A stretch of 64,000 bases of DNA, from the NCBI GenBank assembly GCA_016703125.1, contig JADJCR010000006.1, positions 62,001-126,000 on the forward strand. Direction: 5' to 3'. Source of the DNA: Micrococcales bacterium. Lineage in GTDB: Bacteria; Actinomycetota; Actinomycetes; S36-B12; UBA10799. A model generated the notes under the pieces. That model made no database searches, had not been told where the DNA came from, and worked only from the letters and a program-made list of their open reading frames with translations. Shown one piece after another: positions 1 through 9,721 of this stretch; the stretch's first letter is position 1, and each line of letters begins with the position of its first letter. The position numbers were made by a program, and so were the translations under genes.

Positions 1-1133
1 ATGTCGGGGTCCGACCGCAGGATGGATCGCAGAGCGGCGGCGAAGGTCAGCCCGGCCTTCGTGTGCGTCTGCACCTGATTGACGCCAGGCAGCCGGTACT
101 CGACCGGGTCCTCCACCGTGATGATGTTCACCTCGGGGCGGTTCAGGATGTTCACCGTTGCGTACAGAGTCGTCGACTTGCCGGACCCGGTCGGCCCGAC
201 GACCAGGATCATCCCGTAGGGCTTGCCGAAACTGGCCGAATAGCGCTCGTAGTTGACATCGCGGAAACCGAGATCGGCCAGGTCGAGCATCGCGGTGGAG
301 TTGTCCAGGATCCGCAGGACGATCTTCTCCCCCCACACGGTGGGCAAGGTCGCCACGCGAAGGTCGATCTTCTGACCGTTCGTCGTGACGCTGAGCCGGC
401 CGTCCTGAGGGATCCGGCGCTCTGCGATGTTGATGTCCGACATGATCTTCAACCGGCTGATGACGCCGGACTGGATCGATTTCGGCGAGCGCATCACCTC
501 GTGCAGCACGCCGTCGATGCGGAAGCGGACTCGCACGTCGTATTCGGTCGGCTCGAGGTGGATGTCAGAGGCCCGGTCCTGGATCCCCTGCGTGATCAAC
601 AGGTTCACGAACTTGACGATGGGCGCGTCCTCGACGACCTCCCGCATGGACGCGAGGTCATCGTCCTCCTCCTCGAGGTCCAACGCGGTCGTGAGCTCGT
701 CGAGTTCGCCGTCGGCACGGTAATGGCGGTCCAGGGCTGCGTGTACGTCCGTGCGGGTCGCCACGACCGGCACCACGCTCATCCCGCTGGCCGACCGGAT
801 GTCGTCGACCGCGAAGACATTGGCCGGGTCGCTCATGGCCACCACCAGCCGGCCCTTCTCGAAGGCGATCGGGATGGCGCTGTGCCGCCGGCACACCGCG
901 CCGGGCACCTTGGTCAGCGCCGCACCGTCGAGTGTGACCTCCGTCAGGTCGACGAACCGCATCCCGATCTGAGCGGCGAGCGCCTGGACCACCTGTGACT
1001 CGGTGAGGATGCCGAGGTCGATGAGAACCCTGCCCAATGAGTGTCCGGCGGTGCGCTGCTCCAGCAGGGCCTTCTCCAACTGGTCCCCGGTGATCAGGCC
1101 CTGCGCGAGGAGGATGTCGCCGAGTTGCTTCAT
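1..1133 (-). CDS. pilB: Type IV pilus / type II secretion assembly ATPase, PilB/GspE family (3' end outside window)
   Basis: Hexameric secretion ATPase that powers pilus or pseudopilus polymerisation from the cytoplasmic face of the membrane. Translating from the ATG at 1133 gives about 377 residues before the window edge. An N-terminal MshEN/GspE_N-type domain (about 1-150, starting MKQLGDILLAQGLI) is followed by the ATPase core, with RASDIHLEP near 190 and Walker A GPTGSGKST near residue 312; VEDPVEYR follows. The C-terminal Walker B region and zinc-binding part lie beyond the edge. The ATG overlaps the stop of the DUF4388 gene by 4 nt (ATGA), so the two are probably translated together. 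No other pilus gene is visible; the rest of the system should lie to the left of the window. Confidence 0.93.
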   Translation of the reverse strand, partial: MKQLGDILLAQGLITGDQLEKALLEQRTAGHSLGRVLIDLGILTESQVVQALAAQIGMRFVDLTEVTLDGAALTKVPGAVCRRHSAIPIAFEKGRLVVAMSDPANVFAVDDIRSASGMSVVPVVATRTDVHAALDRHYRADGELDELTTALDLEEEDDDLASMREVVEDAPIVKFVNLLITQGIQDRASDIHLEPTEYDVRVRFRIDGVLHEVMRSPKSIQSGVISRLKIMSDINIAERRIPQDGRLSVTTNGQKIDLRVATLPTVWGEKIVLRILDNSTAMLDLADLGFRDVNYERYSASFGKPYGMILVVGPTGSGKSTTLYATVNILNRPEVNIITVEDPVEYRLPGVNQVQTHTKAGLTFAAALRSILRSDPD

Positions 1134-1999
1134 ACCCCGCGCACCCCCTTGAGGAACGTCGTGAGCAGGTCGTCCTCGGCCTCGGCCTCGTCATCGGCGG
1201 CCTGCGCCCCGCCGGGGATGACCGACAGGTTGGGCCCGGCCGGTCGGGCGGGCTGCGAAGGCGCCTCCAGCGCGGACAACATCGCGAGTCTCTGTTCGAG
1301 AGCACCCATGGATCCCGTCAGGGGCGTTGCACATCCGGCCCCGATGAGCGCTGCGAGGTCGACCACCGTACCGATGTCCCCGTGCCCCGAGGTGTCCACG
1401 AGGTCGGCGACGGTCCGGTGGCCGTCGATCAACGAGTGCAGGCCGCGCAGACGATCCGGCACCCGACCGGGGTAGGCGGCCATGACCGTGTTCGGGCCGC
1501 CGACCATGTCCGATGCGGGACGCCAGCGCCGCAGCAGGGCGCCCACTTCGGACCCCAGTTCCGACACCGGCAGCGCGGCGTCGACATCGTCGGGCACCTG
1601 ATCGACGACGTCGGCTTGGAACGTACCCGTGCGCCAGTGTGTCAGTGACGCAAGGGCACTGACCATGTGCTGGCGCACGACAACGGGCAGGATGGCCGGT
1701 TCCACGATGTCGCTATCGACAAGTACCCGCAGCAACCCGAGTCCTGAATCCTGTGCCCGGCGCAGAGCCTGTGCCAGTCCGGTCGTGCCCACTGCCCCCT
1801 CCAGGACCAGGCGCCGCGCCAGGTCCTGCCGGGTGGTGTCCGCCGACACACCCACCACCGCCCGGTCACGCAGCCCGATGAACGCCGAACGACCGCGGGG
1901 TCCACCGCGCATGCTGATCAGCCACTGACCAGGCTTGCGCCCCACCAGGGCCAGGAGGTCCTGGACGCGGAAGGCTTCGAGCGAGCCGGACAGCAGCAT
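1130..1999 (-). CDS. DUF4388 domain protein
   Basis: A 289-residue soluble protein with no signal peptide. Residues 1-100 (MLLSGSLEAFRVQDLLALVG and the following GLRDRAVVGVSAD region) match the DUF4388 (PATAN-like) pattern found in bacterial signalling proteins, often beside gliding or pilus genes. The middle has a helical region with hydrophobic repeats, and the C-terminus is an acidic low-complexity stretch (DDEAEAEDD) before a short basic end. It sits 6 nt after the Roadblock gene and overlaps the pilB start by 4 nt, so I infer a signalling input into the pilus ATPase. The molecular activity is unknown. Confidence 0.75.
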   Translation of the reverse strand: MLLSGSLEAFRVQDLLALVGRKPGQWLISMRGGPRGRSAFIGLRDRAVVGVSADTTRQDLARRLVLEGAVGTTGLAQALRRAQDSGLGLLRVLVDSDIVEPAILPVVVRQHMVSALASLTHWRTGTFQADVVDQVPDDVDAALPVSELGSEVGALLRRWRPASDMVGGPNTVMAAYPGRVPDRLRGLHSLIDGHRTVADLVDTSGHGDIGTVVDLAALIGAGCATPLTGSMGALEQRLAMLSALEAPSQPARPAGPNLSVIPGGAQAADDEAEAEDDLLTTFLKGVRGV

Positions 2000-2005
2000 G
2001 GCGGC

Positions 2006-3010
2006 CTACTCGGGCGGGGGTAGTTCGAAAGCAGGGCCAGTTGGCGCCGGAAGGTCGATGGCCGGACCAGTGGGCGCCGGAAGGTCAGCGAACTCGTCGA
2101 ACCCAGAGTCGAACCCCTCGGCGAAGCCGGGACCGGTCGGCGCCGGCAGGTCGAACGGGGACGCCGGCTCCGGCGAAAGGTCGAAGGAGGGTGGCTCATC
2201 GGCCGGCAACTCGAAGGAGGTGGCCGTCTCATCCGCCACGGCGGGCATCTCGAAACTCGCCGGGGTCTGCTCGTCCGGCGCCAGGTCGAACATGGACTCG
2301 GCCACCGGCTCCGGGGTCTCGCTCACCCAGTCGGAGAAGTCGTCGGCACCCGTGGAGGGCATCTCCAACTCCTCCACATCTTCGGTGCCGGCATCGCCGA
2401 AGATGTCGTGTCCATCGGGAGAATCCGCCGTCGCCGGGCCCACGGCGGTGTCCATCCCGGTCGGTTCATCGGCCCACCGGATCTCAGGGTCGCCGTCGGT
2501 CTCGGTGACGGTCGTGTCCGCCATCTGCTCGTCGAGGTCCCACGCGGGCTGCTCGTCCACTGCCACGTCGCCCCAGTCAGCAGGCTCCGGCACGTCGTCC
2601 TGTTCCTCGGCCGGCAGTGCGGGCCGGGAGCCGATCGGGAACGCCTCGGCGATCTCCCGCGCCTCGTACCGCAGCAGCCCGATGGGGACGTCCGGCGCCC
2701 CCATGACGACGAGCACCCACGGGTCCTTGTCGATCACGCAGATCCCGCTCTCGCCACCCTCGAGGAACAGTTGAGAGGTGCCCGCCTGCCCCAGCGCCTT
2801 GGCCATCTTGCGTACCTCGATCATCATGCGCACCGCCCCGGCCGCCACCGCATCGTCGTTGAACGACACTGACCCCTCGGAAGCGATGGCGAAACCGTCC
2901 TCGGAGACCAGTCCCAGCCACTGCACATCCGGATGCTCACCCATGGCATCACTGAGCAAACGGGTGATGATCTCGGACGCACCGGGATGGGGAATCTCAA
3001 TGTCGGCCAT
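2006..3010 (-). CDS. Roadblock/LC7 domain protein with long acidic repeat tail
   Basis: A 334-residue protein. Residues 1-120 form a Roadblock/LC7 domain (MADIEIPHPGASEIITRLL, then GLVSEDGFAIASEG and ICVIDKDPWVLVVMG), a fold that normally binds or regulates small Ras-like GTPases (MglB type in bacteria). Residues about 125-334 are acidic and low in complexity, ending in three copies of LPAPTGP. The ATG at 3010 is preceded by GAAAGGAAG at good spacing; longer readings upstream run into aroE and are not supported. It heads the group Roadblock-DUF4388-pilB. No MglA-type GTPase gene is present in the window. Proposed role: regulation of the pilus or secretion machine, an inference from context. 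Confidence 0.8.
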   Translation of the reverse strand: MADIEIPHPGASEIITRLLSDAMGEHPDVQWLGLVSEDGFAIASEGSVSFNDDAVAAGAVRMMIEVRKMAKALGQAGTSQLFLEGGESGICVIDKDPWVLVVMGAPDVPIGLLRYEAREIAEAFPIGSRPALPAEEQDDVPEPADWGDVAVDEQPAWDLDEQMADTTVTETDGDPEIRWADEPTGMDTAVGPATADSPDGHDIFGDAGTEDVEELEMPSTGADDFSDWVSETPEPVAESMFDLAPDEQTPASFEMPAVADETATSFELPADEPPSFDLSPEPASPFDLPAPTGPGFAEGFDSGFDEFADLPAPTGPAIDLPAPTGPAFELPPPE

Positions 3011-3060
3011 CTGGTGGCTTCCTTTCGACGAGTAGCTACGAGTATGGCCGATCGGGCAGG

Positions 3061-3864
3061 TCAGGCGTGGGTTGTGGGGAGCGCGGCGCGCATGGCCGCG
3101 GTCGGCGCCGACCGGCCCGTCATCAGCTCCACCTGCCGCTCGGCCTGGGCCAGCAGCATCTCCAAGCCGGAGACGGTGGTGCCGCCTGCGCGTTCCCACA
3201 CCGCAGCCAACACCGTCGGCCACGGCGAGTACACGACGTCCAGCAGCCACCCCGCGGCCGCTGGAACCGCGCCTGCCAAGGCGTCGGCCACCCCGGCGGG
3301 CACCGTGGACAGCACCAGCGGGACGTTCAGCCACGTCGTCTCGTCGAATGCATGGACGTGCAGGACCACTCCCAGCGCCTCGGCCGTCGCCCGGGCTGCA
3401 ACTGCCGCCTGCGGCCGGCGAGCCAGCAGGTGGACCTCCGCCGCCCCCAGCGAGTGCAGCGCCGCCACTGCCGAACGCGCAGTCGCCCCCGCCCCCAGCA
3501 CCGTCCCGGCGAATCCCGGCGTCTGCGCCAGGCCGGCTCGCCGCAGGGCGATCACCATCCCGTCGACGTCGGTGTTGAACACCTGCCGCTGCGGCAGCAG
3601 CAGAGTGTTGGCCGATGTGGTCGCCCGAGCGGTGGGGTCGACCTGGCGGGCGAGTTCCAGGACCGCCTCCTTCAGCGGCATCGTCAGAGACAGGCCCACC
3701 CAGGACTCGTCAAGGCCTTCGACGAACGCCGGCAAGTCGTCGATGTCGACCTCGATCCGGTGGTAATGCCACTCCAGGCCCAGCGCCTGGTACGCGGCAC
3801 GGTGCAGGGCCGGTGAGAGGCTGTGGGAGATCGGCGAGCCGAGGACGGCGGCATTGCGCGTCAT
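3061..3864 (-). CDS. aroE: Shikimate dehydrogenase
   Basis: NADP-dependent reduction of 3-dehydroshikimate to shikimate in aromatic amino acid synthesis. The 267 residues show the shikimate-binding SHSLSP at 13-18, the catalytic lysine in TMPLK (K65) and the nucleotide-binding LGAGATARS near 120. The usual NVTxPxK is LSLTMPLK here, a variant seen in actinobacteria. The ATG at 3864 overlaps the mltG stop by 4 nt (ATGA), placing aroE last in the alaS-ruvX-mltG-aroE operon, a common actinobacterial order. Confidence 0.95.
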   Translation of the reverse strand: MTRNAAVLGSPISHSLSPALHRAAYQALGLEWHYHRIEVDIDDLPAFVEGLDESWVGLSLTMPLKEAVLELARQVDPTARATTSANTLLLPQRQVFNTDVDGMVIALRRAGLAQTPGFAGTVLGAGATARSAVAALHSLGAAEVHLLARRPQAAVAARATAEALGVVLHVHAFDETTWLNVPLVLSTVPAGVADALAGAVPAAAGWLLDVVYSPWPTVLAAVWERAGGTTVSGLEMLLAQAERQVELMTGRSAPTAAMRAALPTTHA

Positions 3865-4961
3865 GACTGCTTGGCCACGTAGTCCTCGAACTCCTTCTTG
3901 AACACGAGGAACTCGTCGTAGTCCGCGGTGAACTTGGTCTCACCGGTGTCGGGGTTCACGGACACGAAGTACAGCCAGTCACCGTCATCCGGCTGGAGCG
4001 CCGCCTGCATAGCAGCCTCCCCCGGCTGGTTGATCGGCGTGGGCGGCAGACCCTTGTTGCGGTAGGTGTTGTACGGCGATGCGGTCCGGATCTGCTGCCT
4101 GGACAGGTTGATCTCCGAGGACTTCAGCGCGTAGTTGACCGTCGCGTCCAACTGCAGGGGCATCCCCGCTGCCAGCCGGTTGTAGATCACGCGGGAGACC
4201 TTGCCGTAGTCATCCGGATGGCCTTCGGCCTGTACGAGGCTGGCGATGATCATGACCTCGTAGGGGGAGTACCCCGTGCGCTTGGCACGCGGGACGAGTT
4301 GCAGGGTCTCAGCAGCCTCGTTGAACCGCGTGATCATGGCCTCGATCATGGTCCGGGCGCTGGCGCCGGGTGGGAACTGGTACGTGGCCGGGAACAAGAA
4401 CCCCTCGGCATTGCCCTTGGCGAACTTCGGCAGGCCCAGTTGCGCGGCGTCCTGGATCGCTGCGTTGAAGCGCGCAGCGGGGATGTCGGAAGCCCTGGTG
4501 AGCCGCTTGACCACCTGGTCCTCGCGCAGGCCCTCGGGGACGACGACCCTGGTGACGACCTGATTGGCCGGGTCCAGCATGGCCTCCAGCGCGGCCTGCG
4601 CGCTCATCCGCTCGGTCAGCCGGTAGTAGCCCGGGCCGATCGTCTGGGAACGGTCGTCGGCGGCAGCCGCATCGATGAAGGACCGGGCGCTGGCCACCAC
4701 GCCCTCATCCTTGAGCGTGTCGCCGATGTCGGAAAGGGTCTGGCCCTCCTGCACATGCACGATGACCTCGCGGCCGGTGCCGGCCCCGTCGTAGTTCCGG
4801 CCGGTCCCGGGCAGGATCTCCTGGCGCAGCACCAGGACCCCGATGGCCGCGATGACGGCCAGGAACACCAGGATGGCAAGCACGAGGACACCCCGACCCT
4901 TCTTGTCAGGGTCCGACCCCCGTGGAGGTTCCACCTCCATGTTCAAGCCGAGCTCGCTCAT
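3861..4961 (-). CDS. mltG: Endolytic murein transglycosylase, MltG/YceG family
   Basis: Membrane-anchored lytic transglycosylase that cleaves nascent peptidoglycan strands. The 366-residue protein has a short cytoplasmic N-terminus with DKKGRG, one membrane segment at about 27-47, and the extracellular YceG domain. Its active-site region reads IIASLVQAEG, followed by VIYNRL and GMPLQLDATVNY, all family hallmarks. C-terminal motifs SPYNTYRNKGLPPTPI and KHFTADY-like text (TKFTADYDEF) are also typical. The start overlaps the ruvX stop by 4 nt. Confidence 0.95.
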   Translation of the reverse strand: MSELGLNMEVEPPRGSDPDKKGRGVLVLAILVFLAVIAAIGVLVLRQEILPGTGRNYDGAGTGREVIVHVQEGQTLSDIGDTLKDEGVVASARSFIDAAAADDRSQTIGPGYYRLTERMSAQAALEAMLDPANQVVTRVVVPEGLREDQVVKRLTRASDIPAARFNAAIQDAAQLGLPKFAKGNAEGFLFPATYQFPPGASARTMIEAMITRFNEAAETLQLVPRAKRTGYSPYEVMIIASLVQAEGHPDDYGKVSRVIYNRLAAGMPLQLDATVNYALKSSEINLSRQQIRTASPYNTYRNKGLPPTPINQPGEAAMQAALQPDDGDWLYFVSVNPDTGETKFTADYDEFLVFKKEFEDYVAKQS

Positions 4962-5416
4962 GCGTTTCCGTTCGCCAGCACCCCCGGGGCAGCCCCAGTG
5001 GCACGTTCCGTGTCCAGAGCAGTCTGCAACATGATGGCAGCGGCTGCCTGATCAACGACATCACGGCCTTTGCGGGCCGACCGGCCGGCCTCGCGGAACT
5101 GGGCGTACGCGGTGGTGGTGGTGAACCGCTCATCGACCAGTCGCACCGGTGTCTGCGGGCAGGCCTCGCGGATCCGATCCACCACGTCGCGCACCCGCTG
5201 CGCCGCGGCATGTTCGCGGCCGTCCAGCGACAAGGGGAGGCCGACCAGGATCTCGATCGGCTGGTATTCGGCCACCAGCGTGGCCAACTGCGCAACCCAA
5301 TCCCTGCGCCCGTCGAGGGTCGCCTCCGGGACGGCCAGCATCCCCGTGGCATCACTGCGGGCGACACCCACACGCACCGAGCCGACATCGACCGCCAGCC
5401 GGACCCCTGGTCGCAT
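4958..5416 (-). CDS. ruvX: Putative pre-16S rRNA nuclease / Holliday junction resolvase, YqgF family
   Basis: A 152-residue YqgF/RuvX protein with an RNase H-like fold, implicated in 16S rRNA 5' end maturation. The nuclease motif AVDVGSVRVGVARSD is at residues 8-22, ILVGLPLSLDG in the middle and VRLVDERFTTTTA near 98, followed by the late acidic KGRDVVDQAAAAIML. The ATG at 5416 shares one base with the alaS stop (TGATG), so the pair is translationally linked. The alaS-ruvX-mltG-aroE order is conserved in actinobacteria. Confidence 0.93.
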   Translation of the reverse strand: MRPGVRLAVDVGSVRVGVARSDATGMLAVPEATLDGRRDWVAQLATLVAEYQPIEILVGLPLSLDGREHAAAQRVRDVVDRIREACPQTPVRLVDERFTTTTAYAQFREAGRSARKGRDVVDQAAAAIMLQTALDTERATGAAPGVLANGNA

Positions 5417-8075
5417 CAGCCCAATCCGCGAACGAAGGCCTCCGCGGCTGCGAACGCCGCGGGGATGCCTGTCGGGTCGGAGCCCCCGCCCTGCGCAGCG
5501 TCCCGCTTACCCCCGCCGCGACCCTCCACCGACGGCAGCGCAGAACTCAGCAGGTCGTTGGCGAACAGGCCGGCGTCCTGACCCGCAGCATTGACCGCGG
5601 CGATGAGGGAGACCCGGCCGTCGGCGACCGCCGCCGCCACGACGGCCGCGGGATGCGTGGTCCGGCGGACACCCGCCAGCGCGATCTCGCGCAACTGCTT
5701 GCCGTCGGTGCCATCGGGCACCTGCAAGGTCCACAACCGGAAGGCGCCGACCGGCGAACCCTCACCCAGGATGGTGTCGAGGTTGGCCATCATCGCCTGC
5801 TGCTTCAGGCGGGCGAGTTCGCGTTCGGCGTTCTTCAACTTGTCGACGGTCGCGCCCACCCGTTCGACCAGATCCTCGCGGGGGCTCTTGAGCATCGTGC
5901 TGAGGGCCGAGACGAGCAGGTGCTCGCGGGCCAGGTAGTGGTAGGCGTCGGACCCGACCAGGGCCTCGACCCGCCGCACGCCTGATCCGATCGAACCCTC
6001 GGAGATGAAGGAGACCACCCCGAGCTGACCGCTGCGATGGGCGTGGGTGCCACCGCACAGTTCGTGCGCCCAGTCCCCGACCGACACCACCCGCACGGTG
6101 TGGCCGTACTTCTCCCCGAACAGCGCCATCGCCCCGAGGTCCCGTGCCTGCGCTTGGCTCATGTACCGCGCGGTGACAGTCATGTCCTCGAGCAGCAGCG
6201 CGTTCACTCGCGCCTCGGCGTCGCGAAGGACACTGTCGGGCACGGCCTTCGGGTAGGGGAAGTCGAACCGCAGCCGACCGGGGGCGTTCTCCGAACCCAT
6301 CTGGGTAGCGGTCTCCCCGAGCATCTCCCGGAACGTCTTGTGGATCATGTGGGTCGCGGTGTGCGCCCGCGAGATCGCCCGCCGGCGTTCCACGTCCACC
6401 ACGCCCATCGCCTCGGCACCGACCGCAGCCTCGCCGTCGAGGACCCGGGCGCGGTGAACCCACAGACCGGGCACCGGGGTCTGCACGTCGTCGACGTGCA
6501 GCGTCGTGCCATCGCCGAGACGGATGAGCCCGTGGTCACCGAGCTGCCCGCCGGCCTCGGCGTAGAAGGGGCTGCGGTCCAGGACCACCTCGACGACGTC
6601 GCCGGCGCGCAGAGGCGACCGACTCCCCGTCGCGCAGCAGACCGCGCACCGGCTTCGGACTCCCACTGGTCGTACCCGGTGAACTCGGTCTGACCCGCCG
6701 CCTCCATCACCTCGCGGTAGGCGGTCAGTGGCGTGACCCCCGCCTTGCGTGCCACCGAGTCCGCCTTGGCCCGCTGCCGCTGCTGGCCCATCAGTTCGGC
6801 GAAGCCATCCCGATCCACTTCCAGCCCCTGGTCGGCGGCAAGTTCGAGCGTCAAGTCGATGGGAAAGCCGTAGGTGTCGTGCAGGGCGAACGCGTCTGCA
6901 CCGGACAGCACCGCCGCGCCACTGGACTTCGTCCTGGCCACAGCGGTGTCGAAGACCGTCGTGCCCGACCGCAGGGTCTGCCGGAAGGCCTCCTCCTCTG
7001 ACACCGCGATCGTCTCGATACGCCCGGCGTCGGTGAGCAGCCCCGGGTACTGCGGGGACATCGCGGCGATGACGCTGCCGACGAGGGTTGACATCGCCGG
7101 CTCGTGGGCCCCCAGCAGTCGCATGTTGAAAACCACCCGCCGCAACAACCGGCGCAGGACGTACCCACGCCCTTCGTTGCCGGGCAGGACACCATCGGCG
7201 ATGAGGAATGCACAAGTGCGCGCGTGGTCGGCGACGACCCGCAGCGCCACATCGTCGTCATGATCGCGGCCGTAGCGGCGGCCCGTGATCTCGACGGCGG
7301 TGTCGATGGTGGCGCGGGTGGTGTCGATCTCGTAGATGTTGTCGACCCCCTGCAGGATGGCCGCCATCCGTTCCAGGCCGAGGCCGGTATCGATGTTCTT
7401 GGCGGGCAACTCCCCCGCGATGTCGAAGTCCACCTTGGAGCGCACCGCGCTCAGCTCGAACTGCATGAACACGAGGTTCCACACCTCGAGGTAGCGGTCC
7501 TCATCGGCGACCGGTCCCCCGGCGACGCCGTAGGCCGGACCGCGGTCGTAGTAGATCTCCGAGCACGGACCGCCCGGCCCGGGCACGCCCATGTGCCAGT
7601 AGTTGTCCTTCAGCCCGCGGCGCTGGATCCGATCGGCTGGCAGGCCCACCTCCTGCTGCCAGATGCCGGCCGCCTCTTCGTCGTCGTCGAAGACGGTGAC
7701 CCACAACTTCTCCTCGGGGAAGCCGTATCCACCCTCGGCCTCGGACCTGGTGAGCAAGTCCCACGCGAAGGGGATGGCGCCTTCCTTGAAGTAGTCGCCG
7801 AAGGAGAAGTTGCCGCACATCTGGAAGAACGACGCGTGCCGGGTGGTCTTGCCGACCTCGTCGATGTCGAGGGTCCGCACCACCTTCTGCACACTGGTGG
7901 CCCGCTTGTAGGGAGCTACCGCCTCGCCGAGGAAGTACGGCTTGAACGGCACCATGCCGGCGTTCACGAACAGCAGCGTGGGGTCGTTGAGCAGCAGTGA
8001 GGCACTGGGCACCACGGTGTGGCCCCGCTCCTCGAAGAACGAGAGGAACCGACGTCGGATCTCGGCAGACTCCAT
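5416..8075 (-). CDS. alaS: Alanyl-tRNA synthetase (reading frame broken twice near 6650 and 6608)
   Basis: Charges tRNA-Ala and edits mischarged Ser or Gly. The N-terminal catalytic part (MESAEIRRRFLSFFEERGH to about residue 475) reads in one frame. The editing and C-terminal parts (FYAEAGGQLGDHG, the zinc-binding HTATHMIH and CGGTHAHRSG, then coiled coil and DHH-associated domain) read in another. Between them the segment VRGLLRDGESVAS is in the third frame. This fits one extra base near 6650 plus two missing bases near 6608. All three parts align with one normal AlaRS, so a sequence error is more likely than a dead essential gene. A -10 TAGGCT lies 6 nt before the ATG. Confidence 0.93.
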
Positions 8076-8081
8076 GGGGTC

Positions 8082-8087
8082 AGCCTA
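8082..8087 (-). promoter_or_regulatory. Candidate leaderless -10 element for alaS
   Basis: TAGGCT fits the TANNNT actinobacterial -10 and ends 6 nt before the alaS ATG at 8075, so the transcript would begin at or next to the start codon. It overlaps the stop codon of the upstream DUF6167 gene. No Shine-Dalgarno sequence is present. Inferred from position only. Confidence 0.4.
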
Positions 8088-8339
8088 GTTGCCGGGCGAC
8101 GCCTGCTCCCTGCGGGCAGCGGGCGCCCGCCGGATGTCGACGACCTCGGCCGTCTGCTCGTCGGCGGACAACGCCGCGAGGTACCGCGCAGACGCTGCGA
8201 CGTTGGTCGCGGTGCGGGCGACCTTCGACAGGTTCTCGCGGAACGACCGCTGCCGGACGTCCTGCACGGTCTGCGTGGTCTTGCGGTAGGCCACGATGCC
8301 GCCGGCGGCACCGACCCCGATCCAGAAGAGTCGACTCAC
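8085..8339 (-). CDS. Small DUF6167-like membrane-associated protein
   Basis: An 84-residue protein starting at GTG 8339 (VSRLFWIGVGAAGGIVAYRK). A single hydrophobic glycine-rich segment at 3-17 is followed by a helical, charged region and a basic tail. Small proteins of this type upstream of alaS are common in actinobacteria (DUF6167 family); the assignment is from recall of that context and the FWxGxGAAxG start. Function unknown. A longer reading upstream to 8405 has no supporting feature. Confidence 0.65.
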   Translation of the reverse strand: MSRLFWIGVGAAGGIVAYRKTTQTVQDVRQRSFRENLSKVARTATNVAASARYLAALSADEQTAEVVDIRRAPAARREQASPGN

Positions 8340-8426
8340 CCGGTCAGTGTACGCAGGCCCCTCCCGGGTGCTGGGTATTCGGCCGGAGTCGTGGGCGCGG
8401 CGCACCCTTGACGTTCCCGCCCGGCG

Positions 8427-9721
8427 TCACAGCTCCTCACCGTCGAACGCCGCTCGCAGGCGCTCCATCGCGGCGGCAGCCCTGGCCTCGGCGCCGCGGT
8501 CGGTCGGCCGGTAATAGCGGCGGTTCACGATCGGTTCGGCCACGTAGCGCACCGGGACGAAGCCACCCTCGTCGTGCGGGTAGCGGTACCCCTGCCGGCC
8601 CCGGTGGCCCTTGAGGATTTCAGGCTGCCGTCACGCAGCATGGCCGGCACGGGGCTGATGCGCCCTGATTCGACGTCGGCGAGGGCCTCGTTGATGGCTA
8701 TGTAGGCAGCGTTGCTCTTGGGGCTGAGGCACAGGTGGATGACGACATGGCCCAACGTGATCCGCGCTTCGGGCAGGCCGATGAGTTGTACCGCCTGCAG
8801 GCCCGCGATCGCCAGCGGCAGGGCCGTGGGATCGGCTAGACCGATGTCCTCGCTGGCCAGGATGACCAGTCGGCGAGCGATGAAACGCGGGTCCTCGCCG
8901 CTGGCCACCAGCCGGGCCAGGTAGTGCAGCGCGGCGTCGACGTCACTGCCGCGCACACTCTTGATGAGCGCGCTCGTCACGTCGTAGTGCAGGTCGCCGT
9001 TGCGGTCGTAGCGGTTGGCGACCTGCGGGATGATCGCGCGTACGACCTCGGACGTCACCTCCGGCCCCGGGCCGGCGGCTGCCTCGAGTGCGGTCAGTGC
9101 GCGACGGGCGTCCCCACCGGCGAAACGCACGATGAGTTCACGGGCGTCATCGGTCACCGTGACGCCCGGCAGGCCGTCCGGGTGTGTCAGGGCGCGGTCC
9201 ACGACGGCAGCGACCTCATCATCGGTCAGCGCCTGCAGGACCAGCAGCATCGAACGCGACAGCAGGGGGCTGACCAGGCTCATGCTGGGGTTCTCCGTGG
9301 TGGCGGCGATCAGCGTGATCCAGCCGTGCTCCACGGCCGGCAGCAGGACGTCCTGCTGCGTCTTGGAGAACCGGTGGACCTCGTCGATGAACAGGATCGT
9401 CCGCTCCCCGCGGGCCCGTCCGACCTCCCGGGCGTCCTCGATCGCGGCGCGCACCTCCTTGACCCCGGCGCTGACCGCTGCCAGCGCCACGAACCGCCGC
9501 CCTGACACCTCCGCGGCCAGCCGTGCCAAGGTCGTCTTCCCGGTCCCGGGCGGACCCCACAGGATCACCGACGTCGCAGCATCCGGGTCGCTGAGCAGGG
9601 CGCGCAGCGGTGACGCCGGGCCCAGCAGGTGCGACTGGCCGATCACCTCGTCCACGGCCGTCGGCCGCACGCGCGCGGCCAGTGGCTGCGCGGGGGCGTT
9701 GGCGTCGAACAGGTCGGCCAC
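8427..9721 (-). CDS. rarA: Replication-associated recombination protein A, AAA ATPase (frameshift near 8620)
   Basis: RarA/MgsA/WRNIP1-type clamp-loader-like ATPase acting at stalled replication forks. Starts at GTG 9721, sharing one base with the aspS stop. Walker A GPPGTGKTT is near residues 56-64 and Walker B FIDEVHR near 112, with sensor text AATTENPS. The C-terminal MgsA domain has KSVRGSDVDAALHYLARL and LVILASEDIGLADP. After VPAMLRDGSLK the frame shifts: GYRYPHDEGGF...VNRRYYRP, the usual RarA ending, continues in another frame to the stop at 8427. One missing base near 8618-8621 explains it. Without correction the protein ends at 8525 with an unrelated tail. Confidence 0.92.

Noticed and set aside
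6600..6660. Programmed frameshift in alaS
   Set aside because: Two shifts within about 40 nt without a slippery sequence or pseudoknot; similar breaks elsewhere point to sequence error.
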